DNA of 60,770 nt, taken from NCBI GenBank assembly GCA_016235555.1, contig JACRKC010000063.1:1-60770 (forward strand), given 5' to 3'. The notes under the pieces were generated by a model. The model saw nothing but the letters and a program-made list of their open reading frames with translations, was not told the origin of the DNA and made no database searches. Position numbers and translations under genes: made by a program. Each line of letters begins with the position of its first letter. Position 1 is the stretch's first letter. The DNA is from Verrucomicrobiota bacterium (GTDB lineage Bacteria; Verrucomicrobiota; Verrucomicrobiia; Opitutales; Opitutaceae). Positions 27,102 to 34,861 of the stretch are shown here, in pieces.

Positions 27102-27214
27102 GGGAAGAGCGAAAAAGGAACGGAATCTTGACCACGGATCACGCGGATGGGCACGGATCAGGGTGCAGCCAGATGGAGGCTTGCTGGTGGCTACGCGGTG
27201 TGTAGGGTGCGCGC

Positions 27215-27442
27215 ATGAGTCAGTTGAGTCGAATCACGTTCAACCCGAAGCAGTGCGGCGGGAAACCGTGCATCCGGGGGATGCGGATTCGCGTGAAGGA
27301 CGTGCTCGACATGCTGGCGAGCGGGATGACCGAGGCGCAGATTCTCGAGGATTTTCCCTATCTTGAGCGCGAGGATATCCAGGCGAGCTGCGAATACGCC
27401 GCGCAATACGTGAACCACCCGGTGGTGACGGCGGGCTCGTGA
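27215..27442 (+). CDS. DUF433 antitoxin
   Basis: A 75-residue protein with the DUF433 pattern ITFNPKQCGGKPCIRGMRIRVKDVLDMLASGMTEAQILEDFPYLEREDIQA. DUF433 proteins have a helix-turn-helix and are usually encoded just before a DUF5615 PIN-like protein, as here; they act as the antitoxin and probable repressor. The stop overlaps the partner's GTG start by 4 bp. It is transcribed opposite to the surrounding pyrimidine genes. Upstream is an ACGGATCACGCGGATGGG repeat half. Confidence 0.88.
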   Translation: MSQLSRITFNPKQCGGKPCIRGMRIRVKDVLDMLASGMTEAQILEDFPYLEREDIQASCEYAAQYVNHPVVTAGS

Positions 27443-27768
27443 AATTCGTCATCGACGCGCAACTGCCCCCGGTGATGGCCCGGTGGTTGCGGGCCGGCGG
27501 GCATGAAGCGGAACATGTCGAAGGTGCCGGGTTGCTGGTAGCAGATGATTCCGCGATTTGGGCGCACGCTGGGCACGCGGGTGCGGCGATTTTGGCCAAG
27601 GATGAAGGCTTCGCTGAACGAGCGAAAGCAACGGGCGGGCCGCCGGTCGTGATCTGGCTGCGCATCGGCAACTGCTCCAACACAGAGCTGCGCCTGTGGT
27701 TCGAGCCGCGGCTGGCGAGCATCGTGCAAATGGCGAGTGAAGGCAGTCGGATCATCGAAGTGATCTGA
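27439..27768 (+). CDS. DUF5615 PIN-like toxin
   Basis: A 109-residue PIN-like protein with the family pattern MKFVIDAQLPPVMARWLRAGGHEAEHVEGAGLLVADDSAIWAHA and ILAKDEGFAERAKA, giving the acidic residues (D6, D41-D42 region, D63) of a PIN-type nuclease site. It presumably cleaves RNA. The GTG start lies in a GTGA overlap with DUF433, implying coupling. Immediately downstream and convergent is the truncated mmsA copy at 27785, so the gene's stop is only 17 bp from the insertion junction. Confidence 0.88.
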   Translation: MKFVIDAQLPPVMARWLRAGGHEAEHVEGAGLLVADDSAIWAHAGHAGAAILAKDEGFAERAKATGGPPVVIWLRIGNCSNTELRLWFEPRLASIVQMASEGSRIIEVI

Positions 27769-27784
27769 GCAAAGAGTTCACGCG

Positions 27785-27905
27785 AGGCGGGGCACTCGGC
27801 GATGATGTCGCCGATTGAGGGATTGAAGACGGGCGGGGTGGCGCCCGAACGCGTCTGCCATTCGCCGCCGATGAAATTGGGACGGGGCGTGAGGGTTTGG
27901 GTCAT
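27785..27905 (-). pseudogene. Truncated mmsA 5' copy (younger)
   Basis: The first 40 codons of mmsA (MTQTLTPRPNFIGGEW...IIAECPA) followed by unrelated sequence. The 119-bp DNA matches the start of intact mmsA at 101 positions without gaps (85%). This copy is closest to preA and probably sits at the original mmsA start, with a palindrome (27917-27986) directly upstream. After the breakpoint the frame continues only as antisense of DUF5615. Confidence 0.88.
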
Positions 27906-27916
27906 GAATTTTTTCT

Positions 27917-27986
27917 AACCACGGATTACACGGATGGGCACGGATCACGGAACGTCTGATCCGTGTTCATCCGTGAAATCCGTGGT
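27917..27986. repeat. ACCACGGATTACACGGATGG palindrome
   Basis: Arms 27917-27947 (AACCACGGATTACACGGATG...) and 27957-27986 (...CATCCGTGAAATCCGTGGT) are near-perfect inverses with a 9-bp loop. It is the same family as the outer element at 20903-21067 and lies 12 bp before the truncated mmsA start. A single arm of it also lies at 27130-27160. Confidence 0.8.
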
Positions 27987-28036
27987 CAACTGGTTTTGAG
28001 GTCCTTGTATCTAGCACGAGAGCATAAAGGCGAAGC

Positions 28037-28474
28037 TCATTTGGCATCCTTGGTGAAACGCTCGAACTGCGTGTCATTGATAGGCGGAGTGATCACGACT
28101 TTTTGAACATCGAGCTTGCTGAGCACCGCGACGTTTTTCACGACGTCGCCAAAATTTTCCTTTTCAGCGGGAAACAAGCCGATGACCCGCGGCTTGGTTG
28201 TCTTGAGAACCCAGGCAACGTAGCTACCTACGTCAGCATCTCTGATCAGTTTGCCGTGCCAAAACAGTTGGCCGTCTTGCATTCGGAGGCAGAGAGTGCC
28301 CTTGGGGTTTTCGTCGAGCCCGCAGTATTTGACGAAAGCTGACTCAACTGGCTCCTCCTTGGCTGTCGCTCCGACAGCGAGTAAAATTGCGACCAGAAGT
28401 ATTGCCCCGTTCGATCGCCATCTGCGGCCTGAAATCTTGGACTGGAAAGCACTCATGGAATTTTGGATGATCAT
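28037..28474 (-). CDS. Exported ExbD-periplasmic-domain-like protein
   Basis: About 145 residues from an ATG that overlaps the preA stop (TGATG); a start 6 codons later is possible. A hydrophobic segment (NGAILLVAILLAVGATA) is a signal peptide or anchor. The rest, DGQLFWHGKLIRDADVGSYV, KPRVIGLFPAEKENFGDVVKNVAVLSKLDVQKVVI, follows the strand/helix pattern of ExbD/TolR periplasmic domains. This assignment is by pattern only. Base composition is lower in GC than the pyrimidine genes. No ExbB or TonB is nearby, so an energy-transduction role is not supported by context. Confidence 0.6.
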   Translation of the reverse strand: MIIQNSMSAFQSKISGRRWRSNGAILLVAILLAVGATAKEEPVESAFVKYCGLDENPKGTLCLRMQDGQLFWHGKLIRDADVGSYVAWVLKTTKPRVIGLFPAEKENFGDVVKNVAVLSKLDVQKVVITPPINDTQFERFTKDAK

Positions 28475-29790
28475 CACGGATGCGGCGGGAGGGGCTGCAT
28501 TTCGCCTTTGGCGAGTTTTTCCTGGTAGCTGCCCCAGCTCATCGGGGCGTCGCCGGTTTTGAGTTCGGTCATCGTGATGCAGTCGTCCACGGGGCAGACG
28601 AGGGAGCAGAGGTTGCAGCCGACGCAGTCAGCTTCGCGGATTTGCGGGAGCGTTTTGTGCGGGACGCGGCCGGGGCCGAGGCCGACGCCGATTTCCTCGG
28701 GCGTTTTCAGGTCAATGCACTGGTGCGCGCCGTCCTCGCAGGCGATGTAGCAGAGGTTGCAGCCGATGCAGCGGTCGTAGTCGATGCGCGCGACGCGGCG
28801 GAAGTGGAGGTCGAGCGTTTCCCATTTTTGCAGCGAGGGGACGGCGCGGCCGATGAGGTCGTGGACGGAGGCGAAGCCTTTGCTGTCGAGGTAGGCGTTG
28901 AGGCCGTCGGTCATGTCTTCGACGATGCGGAAGCCGTGGTGCATGATCGCGGTGCAGACCTGCACGCTGGTCGAGCCGAGCGCGATGAACTCGGCGGCAT
29001 CGCGCCACGTGGCGATGCCGCCGATGCCGGAGATGGGCAGGCCGACCTCGGGGTCGGCGGCGCAGGACTGGACCATGTTGAGCGCAATGGGCTTCACGGA
29101 CGGGCCGCAATAGCCGCCGTGCGAGCTGCGGCCGGCGACCGTGGGCTCGGGCACGAACGTGTCGAGGTTCACGTTGGTGATCGAGTTGATGGTGTTGATG
29201 AGCGAGATGGCGTTGGCGCCGGCGCGGCGGGCGGCGCGGGCGGCGGCGGTGACGTCGGTGATGTTGGGGGTGAGCTTCACGATCACGGGGATCGTCGCCG
29301 CTTCCATGACCCAGCTCGTGATTTTTTCGGCGACGGCGGGTTGCTGGCCGACGGCGGAGCCCATGCCGCGCTCGCACATGCCGTGCGGGCAACCGTAGTT
29401 GAGCTCGATGCCGTCGGCGCCGGCATCGGCGGAGCGTTTGACGAATTCGTGCCAGCGCTCACGCGTGTCGACCATGAGCGACGCGATCACGGCGTGCTTG
29501 GGCCAGCGCTTCTTCACCTCGGCGATTTCCTTGAAGTTGGTTTCGGGCGAGCGGTCGCTGATGAGTTCGATGTTGTTGAAACCGATCATGCGGTGCGGGC
29601 CGTGGTTCAGCGCGGAGTAGCGCGAGGCGACGTTGACGATAGGGTCGCCGATGGTTTTCCAGACGACGCCGCCCCAGCCGGCGTCGAAGGCGCGATGGGC
29701 CTGGTAGCCGGTGTTGGCGGGCGGGCCGCTGGCGACCCAAAACGGGTTGGGGGATTTGATGCCGGCGAGGTTGGTGGAGAGGTCGGCCAT
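28474..29790 (-). CDS. preA: NAD-dependent dihydropyrimidine dehydrogenase, PreA subunit
   Basis: A 438-residue enzyme subunit. The first 310 residues form a dihydroorotate-dehydrogenase-like FMN barrel (ADLSTNLAGIKSPNPFWVASGPPAN; GIELNYGCPHGMCERGMGSA; ISGIGGIATWRDAAEFIALG). The C-terminus holds two 4Fe-4S motifs, CIGCNLCYIAC and CVGCNLCSLVCPVDDC. With PreT it reduces uracil and thymine to the dihydro forms, using NADH. It is encoded downstream of preT, separated by a small PQQ-like gene. The catalytic cysteine loop lies in the GCPHGMCERG segment. Length and motifs are complete. Confidence 0.93.
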   Translation of the reverse strand: MADLSTNLAGIKSPNPFWVASGPPANTGYQAHRAFDAGWGGVVWKTIGDPIVNVASRYSALNHGPHRMIGFNNIELISDRSPETNFKEIAEVKKRWPKHAVIASLMVDTRERWHEFVKRSADAGADGIELNYGCPHGMCERGMGSAVGQQPAVAEKITSWVMEAATIPVIVKLTPNITDVTAAARAARRAGANAISLINTINSITNVNLDTFVPEPTVAGRSSHGGYCGPSVKPIALNMVQSCAADPEVGLPISGIGGIATWRDAAEFIALGSTSVQVCTAIMHHGFRIVEDMTDGLNAYLDSKGFASVHDLIGRAVPSLQKWETLDLHFRRVARIDYDRCIGCNLCYIACEDGAHQCIDLKTPEEIGVGLGPGRVPHKTLPQIREADCVGCNLCSLVCPVDDCITMTELKTGDAPMSWGSYQEKLAKGEMQPLPPHP

Positions 29791-29868
29791 GGTGAAATCG
29801 GAGGATGGAGGACAGAGAGCGGAGGACGGAGGGACCGGTGGAGAGTGGGAGGTGGGGGCGGCGTGCGA

Positions 29869-30204
29869 CTAGGCGGAGGTGCTGGTGGCGGCGGCCGCGT
29901 CGCTTTGATCGCGGCGCAATTTTTCCTGCATGGCGTCGGATGGGGGCGGTTGGTTCGGCAACGCGAGCGAAGCAACGTCGTAACCGAGGCCGGGCAGGTT
30001 GTTTTGCCAGAGCCCCGTGCCGGTCTGAAGATCGAGGCAGAACAACTCGCCGCCCGTGTGAGCGTAGACCAAGAGGTCGTCGGCGATCGTGGTGACGAAA
30101 CCGTTCGACTTGAGATGTGTCGCCCAAAGCTGCTTGCCGGTATCCTTCTGAAAAGCGAGGACGGTGCCTTTCACACCGAGCAGAACGATATTTTGCGGGT
30201 CCAT
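29869..30204 (-). CDS. Small PQQ-like beta-propeller fragment protein
   Basis: A 111-residue protein with two adjacent PQQ-like blade repeats, NIVLLGVKGTVLAFQKDTGKQLWATHL and DDLLVYAHTGGELFCLDLQTGTGLWQNNL. The A-x-x-x-x-G-x-x-L-W pattern is the typical beta-propeller blade. There is no signal peptide, and a complete propeller would need six to eight blades, so it must oligomerise or be a remnant. The frame is intact with its own ATG. It lies between preT and preA on the same strand, so it would be cotranscribed. Function unknown. Confidence 0.7.
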   Translation of the reverse strand: MDPQNIVLLGVKGTVLAFQKDTGKQLWATHLKSNGFVTTIADDLLVYAHTGGELFCLDLQTGTGLWQNNLPGLGYDVASLALPNQPPPSDAMQEKLRRDQSDAAAATSTSA

Positions 30205-30262
30205 GGTGATTGTTTCCGGAGTTTGCTGCCGGTGTCGGGAGGTGCGGGAATGAAGTGCGGCG

Positions 30263-31747
30263 CTACTTTTTGGCGAAGGGGGAGCCGCTCAGGAAGGGGA
30301 CGGTGGTGAGCGCTTGCTCGAGCTCGCGGACGCGGATGGGGTTGAGCAGGCCGCTGCCGCTCGCGCCGGTCTGGGCGCCGAGGCGGGAGGGCTGGACGGG
30401 GTGCGCGGCCGTTTCCTTCGTGAGGAAAACGTGGATGCCGTGGGCGGCTTTCTTGCCTTCGCCGACGGCGTTGACGACCTCGCGTCCGCCGTTGGCGCAG
30501 TCGCCGCCGGTGAAGATGTGCGGGATGCTGGTCTGCCCGGTGAGCGGGTCGGCGGCGATGACGCCGCGGGCGTCGACGCTGAGGGACGGGAAGATGTCGC
30601 GGAGGAGTTTCGCCTGTTTTTCCTGGCCGACGGCCTTGAGGACGAGGTCGCAGGGTTCGATGAACTCGGTGTTGGGGACGATCTCGACCTTGCCGTCGGC
30701 GCCGACGCGCGTGCGGGCGCAACGGAGGCCGGTCACGTGGCCGGCGGTGCCAAGCACTTCGAGCGGGATGGCGCGGAAGACGAACTGGGCGCCGTCGTTT
30801 TTCGCGAGTTCGTATTCGAAGTCGTAGGCGGACATGTCACCTTCGTTGCGGCGGTAGATGACGGAGACGGTGTCGGCGCCGAGGCGGCGGGCCTGCGTCG
30901 CGGCGTCGATGGCGGTGTTGCCACAGCCGACGACGGCGACTCGGCGGCCGGTCGGGATCGTGTCGAGCGGGTCGGTGTGGATGCGGGTGATGTAGTCGAG
31001 CGCGTCGACGACCTCGGGCAGCTCCTCGCCGGGGATGCGGAGGCGTTGGCCGGAGCCGAGGCCGACGCCGACGAAGATCGCGTCGAAATCTTTTTCGAGC
31101 TGCGCGACCTTCATGTCGCGACCGACGCGCACGCCGGTGCGGATCTCGACGCCGAGCGACTTGACGAGTTCGACCTCGGCGAGGGAGAGCTCGGGTTTCA
31201 TCTTGTAGTAGGCGATGCCGTAGGTGTTGAGGCCGCCGGCTTGTTTCTGCTTCTCGAAGACGGTGACAGTGTGGCCGAGGCGGGCGAGTTCGGCGGCGCA
31301 GCCGAGGCCGGCGGGACCGGCGCCGATCACGGCGATTTTCCGGCCGGTCTGATTGGGGGCGGGGGCGAGCACGCTGATTTTCCGCGCTTCGATGTAATCG
31401 GTGGCGTAGCGTTGGAGGCGGCCGATCTGGATGGGTTGCTGATCGCGATCGTCGAGCACGCAGGCGCCTTCGCAAAGGACGGCGGTGGGGCAGACGCGGG
31501 CGCAGGAGGCGCCGAGGATGTTGGCGGTGAGGATGGTGCGGGCGGCGCCGACGGGGTTGCCCGAGGCAATCTTCTTGATGAAGGTGGGAATATCGATGCC
31601 GGTCGGGCAGGCCATGATGCACGGCGCGTCGAAGCAGTAGAGACAGCGGCTGGCCTCGACGTGGGCCTCCTGCGGGCGCAGCGGGGGCTTGAGGTCGGCC
31701 ATGTTCGCGGCGAGCGCGGAGGCGGGAAGCAGTGGTTGGAGCGGCAT
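30263..31747 (-). CDS. preT: NAD-dependent dihydropyrimidine dehydrogenase, PreT subunit
   Basis: A 494-residue glutamate-synthase-small-chain-like flavoprotein. The N-terminus carries cysteine motifs CLYCFDAPCIMACPTGIDIP and ASCARVCPTAVLCEGAC for 4Fe-4S clusters. Two Rossmann motifs follow: IAVIGAGPAGLGCAAELARLG (FAD) and RVAVVGCGNTAIDAATQARRLGA (NAD). PreT passes electrons from NADH to PreA. It is the first gene of the minus-strand cluster and diverges from the amidohydrolase gene across a 188-bp gap. The near-C-terminal segment HIFTGGDCANGGREVVNAVGEGKKAA is the conserved FAD-contacting loop. Confidence 0.93.
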   Translation of the reverse strand: MPLQPLLPASALAANMADLKPPLRPQEAHVEASRCLYCFDAPCIMACPTGIDIPTFIKKIASGNPVGAARTILTANILGASCARVCPTAVLCEGACVLDDRDQQPIQIGRLQRYATDYIEARKISVLAPAPNQTGRKIAVIGAGPAGLGCAAELARLGHTVTVFEKQKQAGGLNTYGIAYYKMKPELSLAEVELVKSLGVEIRTGVRVGRDMKVAQLEKDFDAIFVGVGLGSGQRLRIPGEELPEVVDALDYITRIHTDPLDTIPTGRRVAVVGCGNTAIDAATQARRLGADTVSVIYRRNEGDMSAYDFEYELAKNDGAQFVFRAIPLEVLGTAGHVTGLRCARTRVGADGKVEIVPNTEFIEPCDLVLKAVGQEKQAKLLRDIFPSLSVDARGVIAADPLTGQTSIPHIFTGGDCANGGREVVNAVGEGKKAAHGIHVFLTKETAAHPVQPSRLGAQTGASGSGLLNPIRVRELEQALTTVPFLSGSPFAKK

Positions 31748-31756
31748 GGTGGGAGA

Positions 31757-31866
31757 ATGGCTGAAGGGCCGAAAGCTGAAAGGCGGAAGGCTGGAGAGTT
31801 GGGGGACTGAATGGCAGCGACCGGAAGGGGTTGTTCTTCAGCCGTTCAGTTCTTCAGTTTTCAGCC
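31757..31866. repeat. Inverted repeat in the preT/amidohydrolase divergent gap
   Basis: The purine-rich left arm (ATGGCTGAAGGGCCGAAAGC from 31757) is matched by the pyrimidine-rich right arm ending TTCAGTTTTCAGCC at 31866. The 188-bp gap must also hold divergent promoters, probably in the AT-richer 31855-31935 part; no operator is recognised. Confidence 0.55.
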
Positions 31867-31935
31867 TTTATCTCAGTAATTGCCGGTTGAATGTGGCGGC
31901 CTACCTCGTAGTTTCCAAGTCACAAACTGTCCGAG

Positions 31936-33186
31936 ATGCCCCCGCTCGATCCGCAGAGAACCATCGCCGAACTCAAGGAGCTCCGCGCACTCACCGGTGA
32001 CGAAAACGGTGCGCAGCGGGTGGCGTTCACGCCGGTGTGGGGGGCGGCCCGCGCGTGGCTGCGAAAGAAACTCGAGGCCATCGGCGGACTCGAGGTGCAC
32101 ACCGATGCCGCGGGAAATCTCTGGGCGACGCTGCGCGGCGAGAGCGAGCGGGCGCTGCTGATCGGCGGGCACATCGACTCGGTGCCCAACGGCGGCTGGC
32201 TCGACGGCTGCCTGAACGTGCTGGCAGGGGTGGAGATTTTGCGCCGACTGCACGCGCAGTATCACGGCCGTCCGCCGGTGACGGTGCGGCTGGTCGACTG
32301 GGCGGACGAGGAGGGCGCGCGGTTTGGCAAGAGCCTGTTCGGCTCCTCGGCGTGCGCGGGTTCGCTCAATATGGACGAGGCGCGCGGGCTCGTGGACCAG
32401 CAAGGGGTGCGGCTGCCTGACGCGCTTGCCCACGTGGGCGTGGAATTTCAGCGCGTAAAGGAGAGCGGCGTGGAATTGAGGCACGCCGCGGCTTACCTCG
32501 AGTTGCATATCGAGCAGGGGCCGGTGCTGCTCGATCTCGATTTGCCGCTGGGCGCGGTGCTGGGGACATTTGGCGTGGAGCGGCACGCGATCACCTTTCA
32601 CGGGCAGGCGGCGCACTCCGGTTCGACGCCGATGAACCGGCGGCGCGATGCGTTGCGCGCCGCCGCGAAGATGAGCGAGGAGATTTACCGCATCGCGGCG
32701 CGCAGCGGCCACGGCGTGTGCACGATCGGCTCGTGCACGACGAAGCCGGGCATCGTGACGAGTGTGGTGGAGGAATGCCGCGTCACGCTCGACCAGCGGC
32801 ACCTCGATGCCGCGGCGCTGGCGCGGATGCTCGCGGAGGCGAAGGAGGCGGGTGAGCGCTTTGCGCAGGAGGGGAACGTGCGCGTGACGTGGGACCGGCT
32901 CTGGCGGATCGATCCGCGGCCGTTTCATCCGGCGCTCATCGCGCGGTGTGACGAGGCGATCAGGGAAACCTGCGGTGGGTCGCACCGGCTGCCATCGGGA
33001 CCGCTGCACGATGCCGCCGAGATGTGCGGGGCGGGCGTGCCGACCGTCATGATGTTCGTGCAAAGTCTCCACGGCATCAGCCACAACAAGATCGAAGACA
33101 CGAAGGAGGAGCACCTGCGGCTCGCGGTGATGGCATTTGACCGTCTGGCCGACAAAACCATCGCCTGGCTCCGAGCGACCGGCTGA
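31936..33186 (+). CDS. Zn-dependent N-carbamoyl amidohydrolase (beta-ureidopropionase-type)
   Basis: A 416-residue M20-fold hydrolase of the HyuC/AmaB/allantoate amidohydrolase group. Metal and substrate motifs are visible: LLIGGHIDSVPNGGWLDG, DWADEEGARFGKSLFGS, LELHIEQGPVL, FHGQAAHSGSTPM and GPLHDAAEM. By context it removes the carbamoyl group of N-carbamoyl-beta-alanine to give beta-alanine, CO2 and ammonia. Allantoate hydrolysis is the main alternative, but no other ureide gene is here. It is divergent from preT and is followed after one base pair by a small membrane protein gene. Confidence 0.85.
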   Translation: MPPLDPQRTIAELKELRALTGDENGAQRVAFTPVWGAARAWLRKKLEAIGGLEVHTDAAGNLWATLRGESERALLIGGHIDSVPNGGWLDGCLNVLAGVEILRRLHAQYHGRPPVTVRLVDWADEEGARFGKSLFGSSACAGSLNMDEARGLVDQQGVRLPDALAHVGVEFQRVKESGVELRHAAAYLELHIEQGPVLLDLDLPLGAVLGTFGVERHAITFHGQAAHSGSTPMNRRRDALRAAAKMSEEIYRIAARSGHGVCTIGSCTTKPGIVTSVVEECRVTLDQRHLDAAALARMLAEAKEAGERFAQEGNVRVTWDRLWRIDPRPFHPALIARCDEAIRETCGGSHRLPSGPLHDAAEMCGAGVPTVMMFVQSLHGISHNKIEDTKEEHLRLAVMAFDRLADKTIAWLRATG

Positions 33187-33187
33187 C

Positions 33188-33511
33188 ATGATTTTTCTGC
33201 GCGCCATGCAATCACCGCTCATAAGCCGACTGCCCGACTGGGCCTGGGAGTGTTCGCCAACGTGGTTGGCGGTGGCCAAACTGGTCAACGAATTGGGCCT
33301 GGGCATCGCGGTCGTGCTGACGATCATCGGCATCGCGATGCACTGGCATCTGCCGAATCACCGCATGTCGATGGAAGAGCGGGCGAAGGATGGCAAGATG
33401 ACCGAGGACGAGGCGGGCCGGCGGGTGAAGCTGTTCGGGCGCTGCGCCCTGGTCACGACGTTGACGGGGATGACGGTGCTCGCGGTGGTGCTGCTGGAGT
33501 TCTCGAAGTGA
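33188..33511 (+). CDS. Small two-helix membrane protein, unknown function
   Basis: About 107 residues from ATG 33188 (MIFLRAMQSPLIS), or from 33206. Two hydrophobic segments (LVNELGLGIAVVLTIIGIAMHW; CALVTTLTGMTVLAVVLLEF) flank a charged loop (MSMEERAKDGKMTEDEAGRR). No family is recognised. It begins within a base of the amidohydrolase stop (TGACATG) and is probably cotranscribed. The 3' end overlaps the convergent glycosyltransferase gene by 59 bp. Confidence 0.6.
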   Translation: MIFLRAMQSPLISRLPDWAWECSPTWLAVAKLVNELGLGIAVVLTIIGIAMHWHLPNHRMSMEERAKDGKMTEDEAGRRVKLFGRCALVTTLTGMTVLAVVLLEFSK

Positions 33512-34757
33512 GGGCGCGCTCGATCGCGTCGCATGCGAGGTGGGGGCCGTTTTCCGCCGCCAATCGAGCCGCGATGGCGTTCGCCCGGGTGACGATGGCG
33601 GGTTCCTTGAGCAGAACGGCGAGCTCGCGGGCCACGCGGCCGGAGCGGTAGCGCGAGCGGGCGATGGTGCGGGCGACGCCGAGCCGGACGGTGCGCGAGG
33701 CGTTGTCGGGTTGATCATGGGCCCAGGGCACGACGAGCATGGGCCGGCCGGCGCGCAGGGCCTGGGCGGTGGTGCCGATGCCGCCTTGGTGCACGAGGGC
33801 GGCGGCGCGCGGGAAGATTCGCGCATAGGGCAGGTAGTCCCACGCCATGACGTCAGGCGGCAGGTCCGGCGGGGGCGGATTCTGACCGACGAGCAGGAGC
33901 GCGCGCCGCCCCAGGGCCAGCGCGGCGCGGATGCTCTCGGGGTAGAAATCGCCGGCGGCATACACGGCCGCGGATCCAAGCGTGAAGACGACCGGTTCTG
34001 CGCCGGCGGCGAGAAACTGCTCGATCGGAAGCGGGAGCGCGGGGGCCGTGGAGTCTTCGTCGTGAAAGCAGAATCCACATTGGGTCGTGCTGGCGGGCCA
34101 GTCGGGTTGGGGCCTGGCGAAGGCGGGCGAAAACAGGGCGAGGTCCAGCAGCGGGGAAAATTTGCCCTCGAACAGCGGGTTGCCCCCGGGCGGAAGACCG
34201 AGGTCGTGGCGGAGCCGGCGCAACGGCCGCCACCAGCCGTGGCTCGTCAATCGCGCCAGCGCCAGCAGCGTGAGCACCCCGCGGGGCGGCAGCTGGCGCA
34301 ACCACCCGGCGCCGAACGCGACAGGCACGATCGGGGGATCGTGCAGCGAAAAATACGACAGCGGCGCGAGGGCGAACGAGGCCCAGCGCACCCGGCCTTG
34401 GGCGGCCAGCAGCGGCGCGGCGTAGACGAGTTCGCTGGTGACGAGGAGATCGGCGCCCGCGATGAGCCGGGCCAGATCGGCATACATGTCGCGCACGGCG
34501 GGAAACATGATGCGGCGCAGGAGTCGTTCGGAACCGCGCGGTCCATCCATGATCGCCCGCACGATGGCCGGGTCGACGACCATGAGTTCGGGCCGGAGGG
34601 GATGAAAGACGAGACCCAGCGCGGCGATTTTCTCGCGGTAGAGCGAGACCGTGGCCACTTCGACGCGGTGGCCGCGGCGGTGCAGTTCGCAGGCCAGCGC
34701 GAGCACCGGATGGAGATCGCCGAGTGATCCGAAGGTGGCGAGGACGATACGGGCCAT
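33453..34757 (-). CDS. UGT-like (GT1) glycosyltransferase
   Basis: A 434-residue glycosyltransferase of the MGT/COG1819 type with GT-B fold. The N-terminal domain begins ARIVLATFGSLGDLHPVLALACELHRRGHRVEVAT. The C-terminal donor-binding motif is LPYARIFPRAAALVHQGGIGTTAQALRAGRPMLVVPWAHDQPDNA, which carries the HQGG and the D-Q of the family. Substrates are typically lipids, macrolides or other small hydrophobic acceptors; none is implied by neighbours. The last 40 residues overlap the convergent membrane-protein gene. Confidence 0.85.
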   Translation of the reverse strand: MARIVLATFGSLGDLHPVLALACELHRRGHRVEVATVSLYREKIAALGLVFHPLRPELMVVDPAIVRAIMDGPRGSERLLRRIMFPAVRDMYADLARLIAGADLLVTSELVYAAPLLAAQGRVRWASFALAPLSYFSLHDPPIVPVAFGAGWLRQLPPRGVLTLLALARLTSHGWWRPLRRLRHDLGLPPGGNPLFEGKFSPLLDLALFSPAFARPQPDWPASTTQCGFCFHDEDSTAPALPLPIEQFLAAGAEPVVFTLGSAAVYAAGDFYPESIRAALALGRRALLLVGQNPPPPDLPPDVMAWDYLPYARIFPRAAALVHQGGIGTTAQALRAGRPMLVVPWAHDQPDNASRTVRLGVARTIARSRYRSGRVARELAVLLKEPAIVTRANAIAARLAAENGPHLACDAIERALTSRTPAAPPRAPSSPSTS

Positions 34758-34768
34758 GGGAGGAAGGA

Positions 34769-34853
34769 AGTATCAAGGGACAAGTCGCCAGGTAACAAGT
34801 CAGGGGCGACGTGGATGCGTTCTTGTTACTTGATGCTTGATCCTGGTTACTTT
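34769..34853. repeat. Inverted repeat of AAGTATCAAGGGACAAG/CTTGATCCTGG type
   Basis: The left arm from 34769 (AAGTATCAAGGGACAAGTC) and the right arm ending at 34853 (CTTGATCCTGGTTACTTT) are imperfect inverses. They fill the divergent gap between the glycosyltransferase and ChrA genes, where promoters must also lie. Confidence 0.5.
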
Positions 34854-34861
34854 CGACCGGC

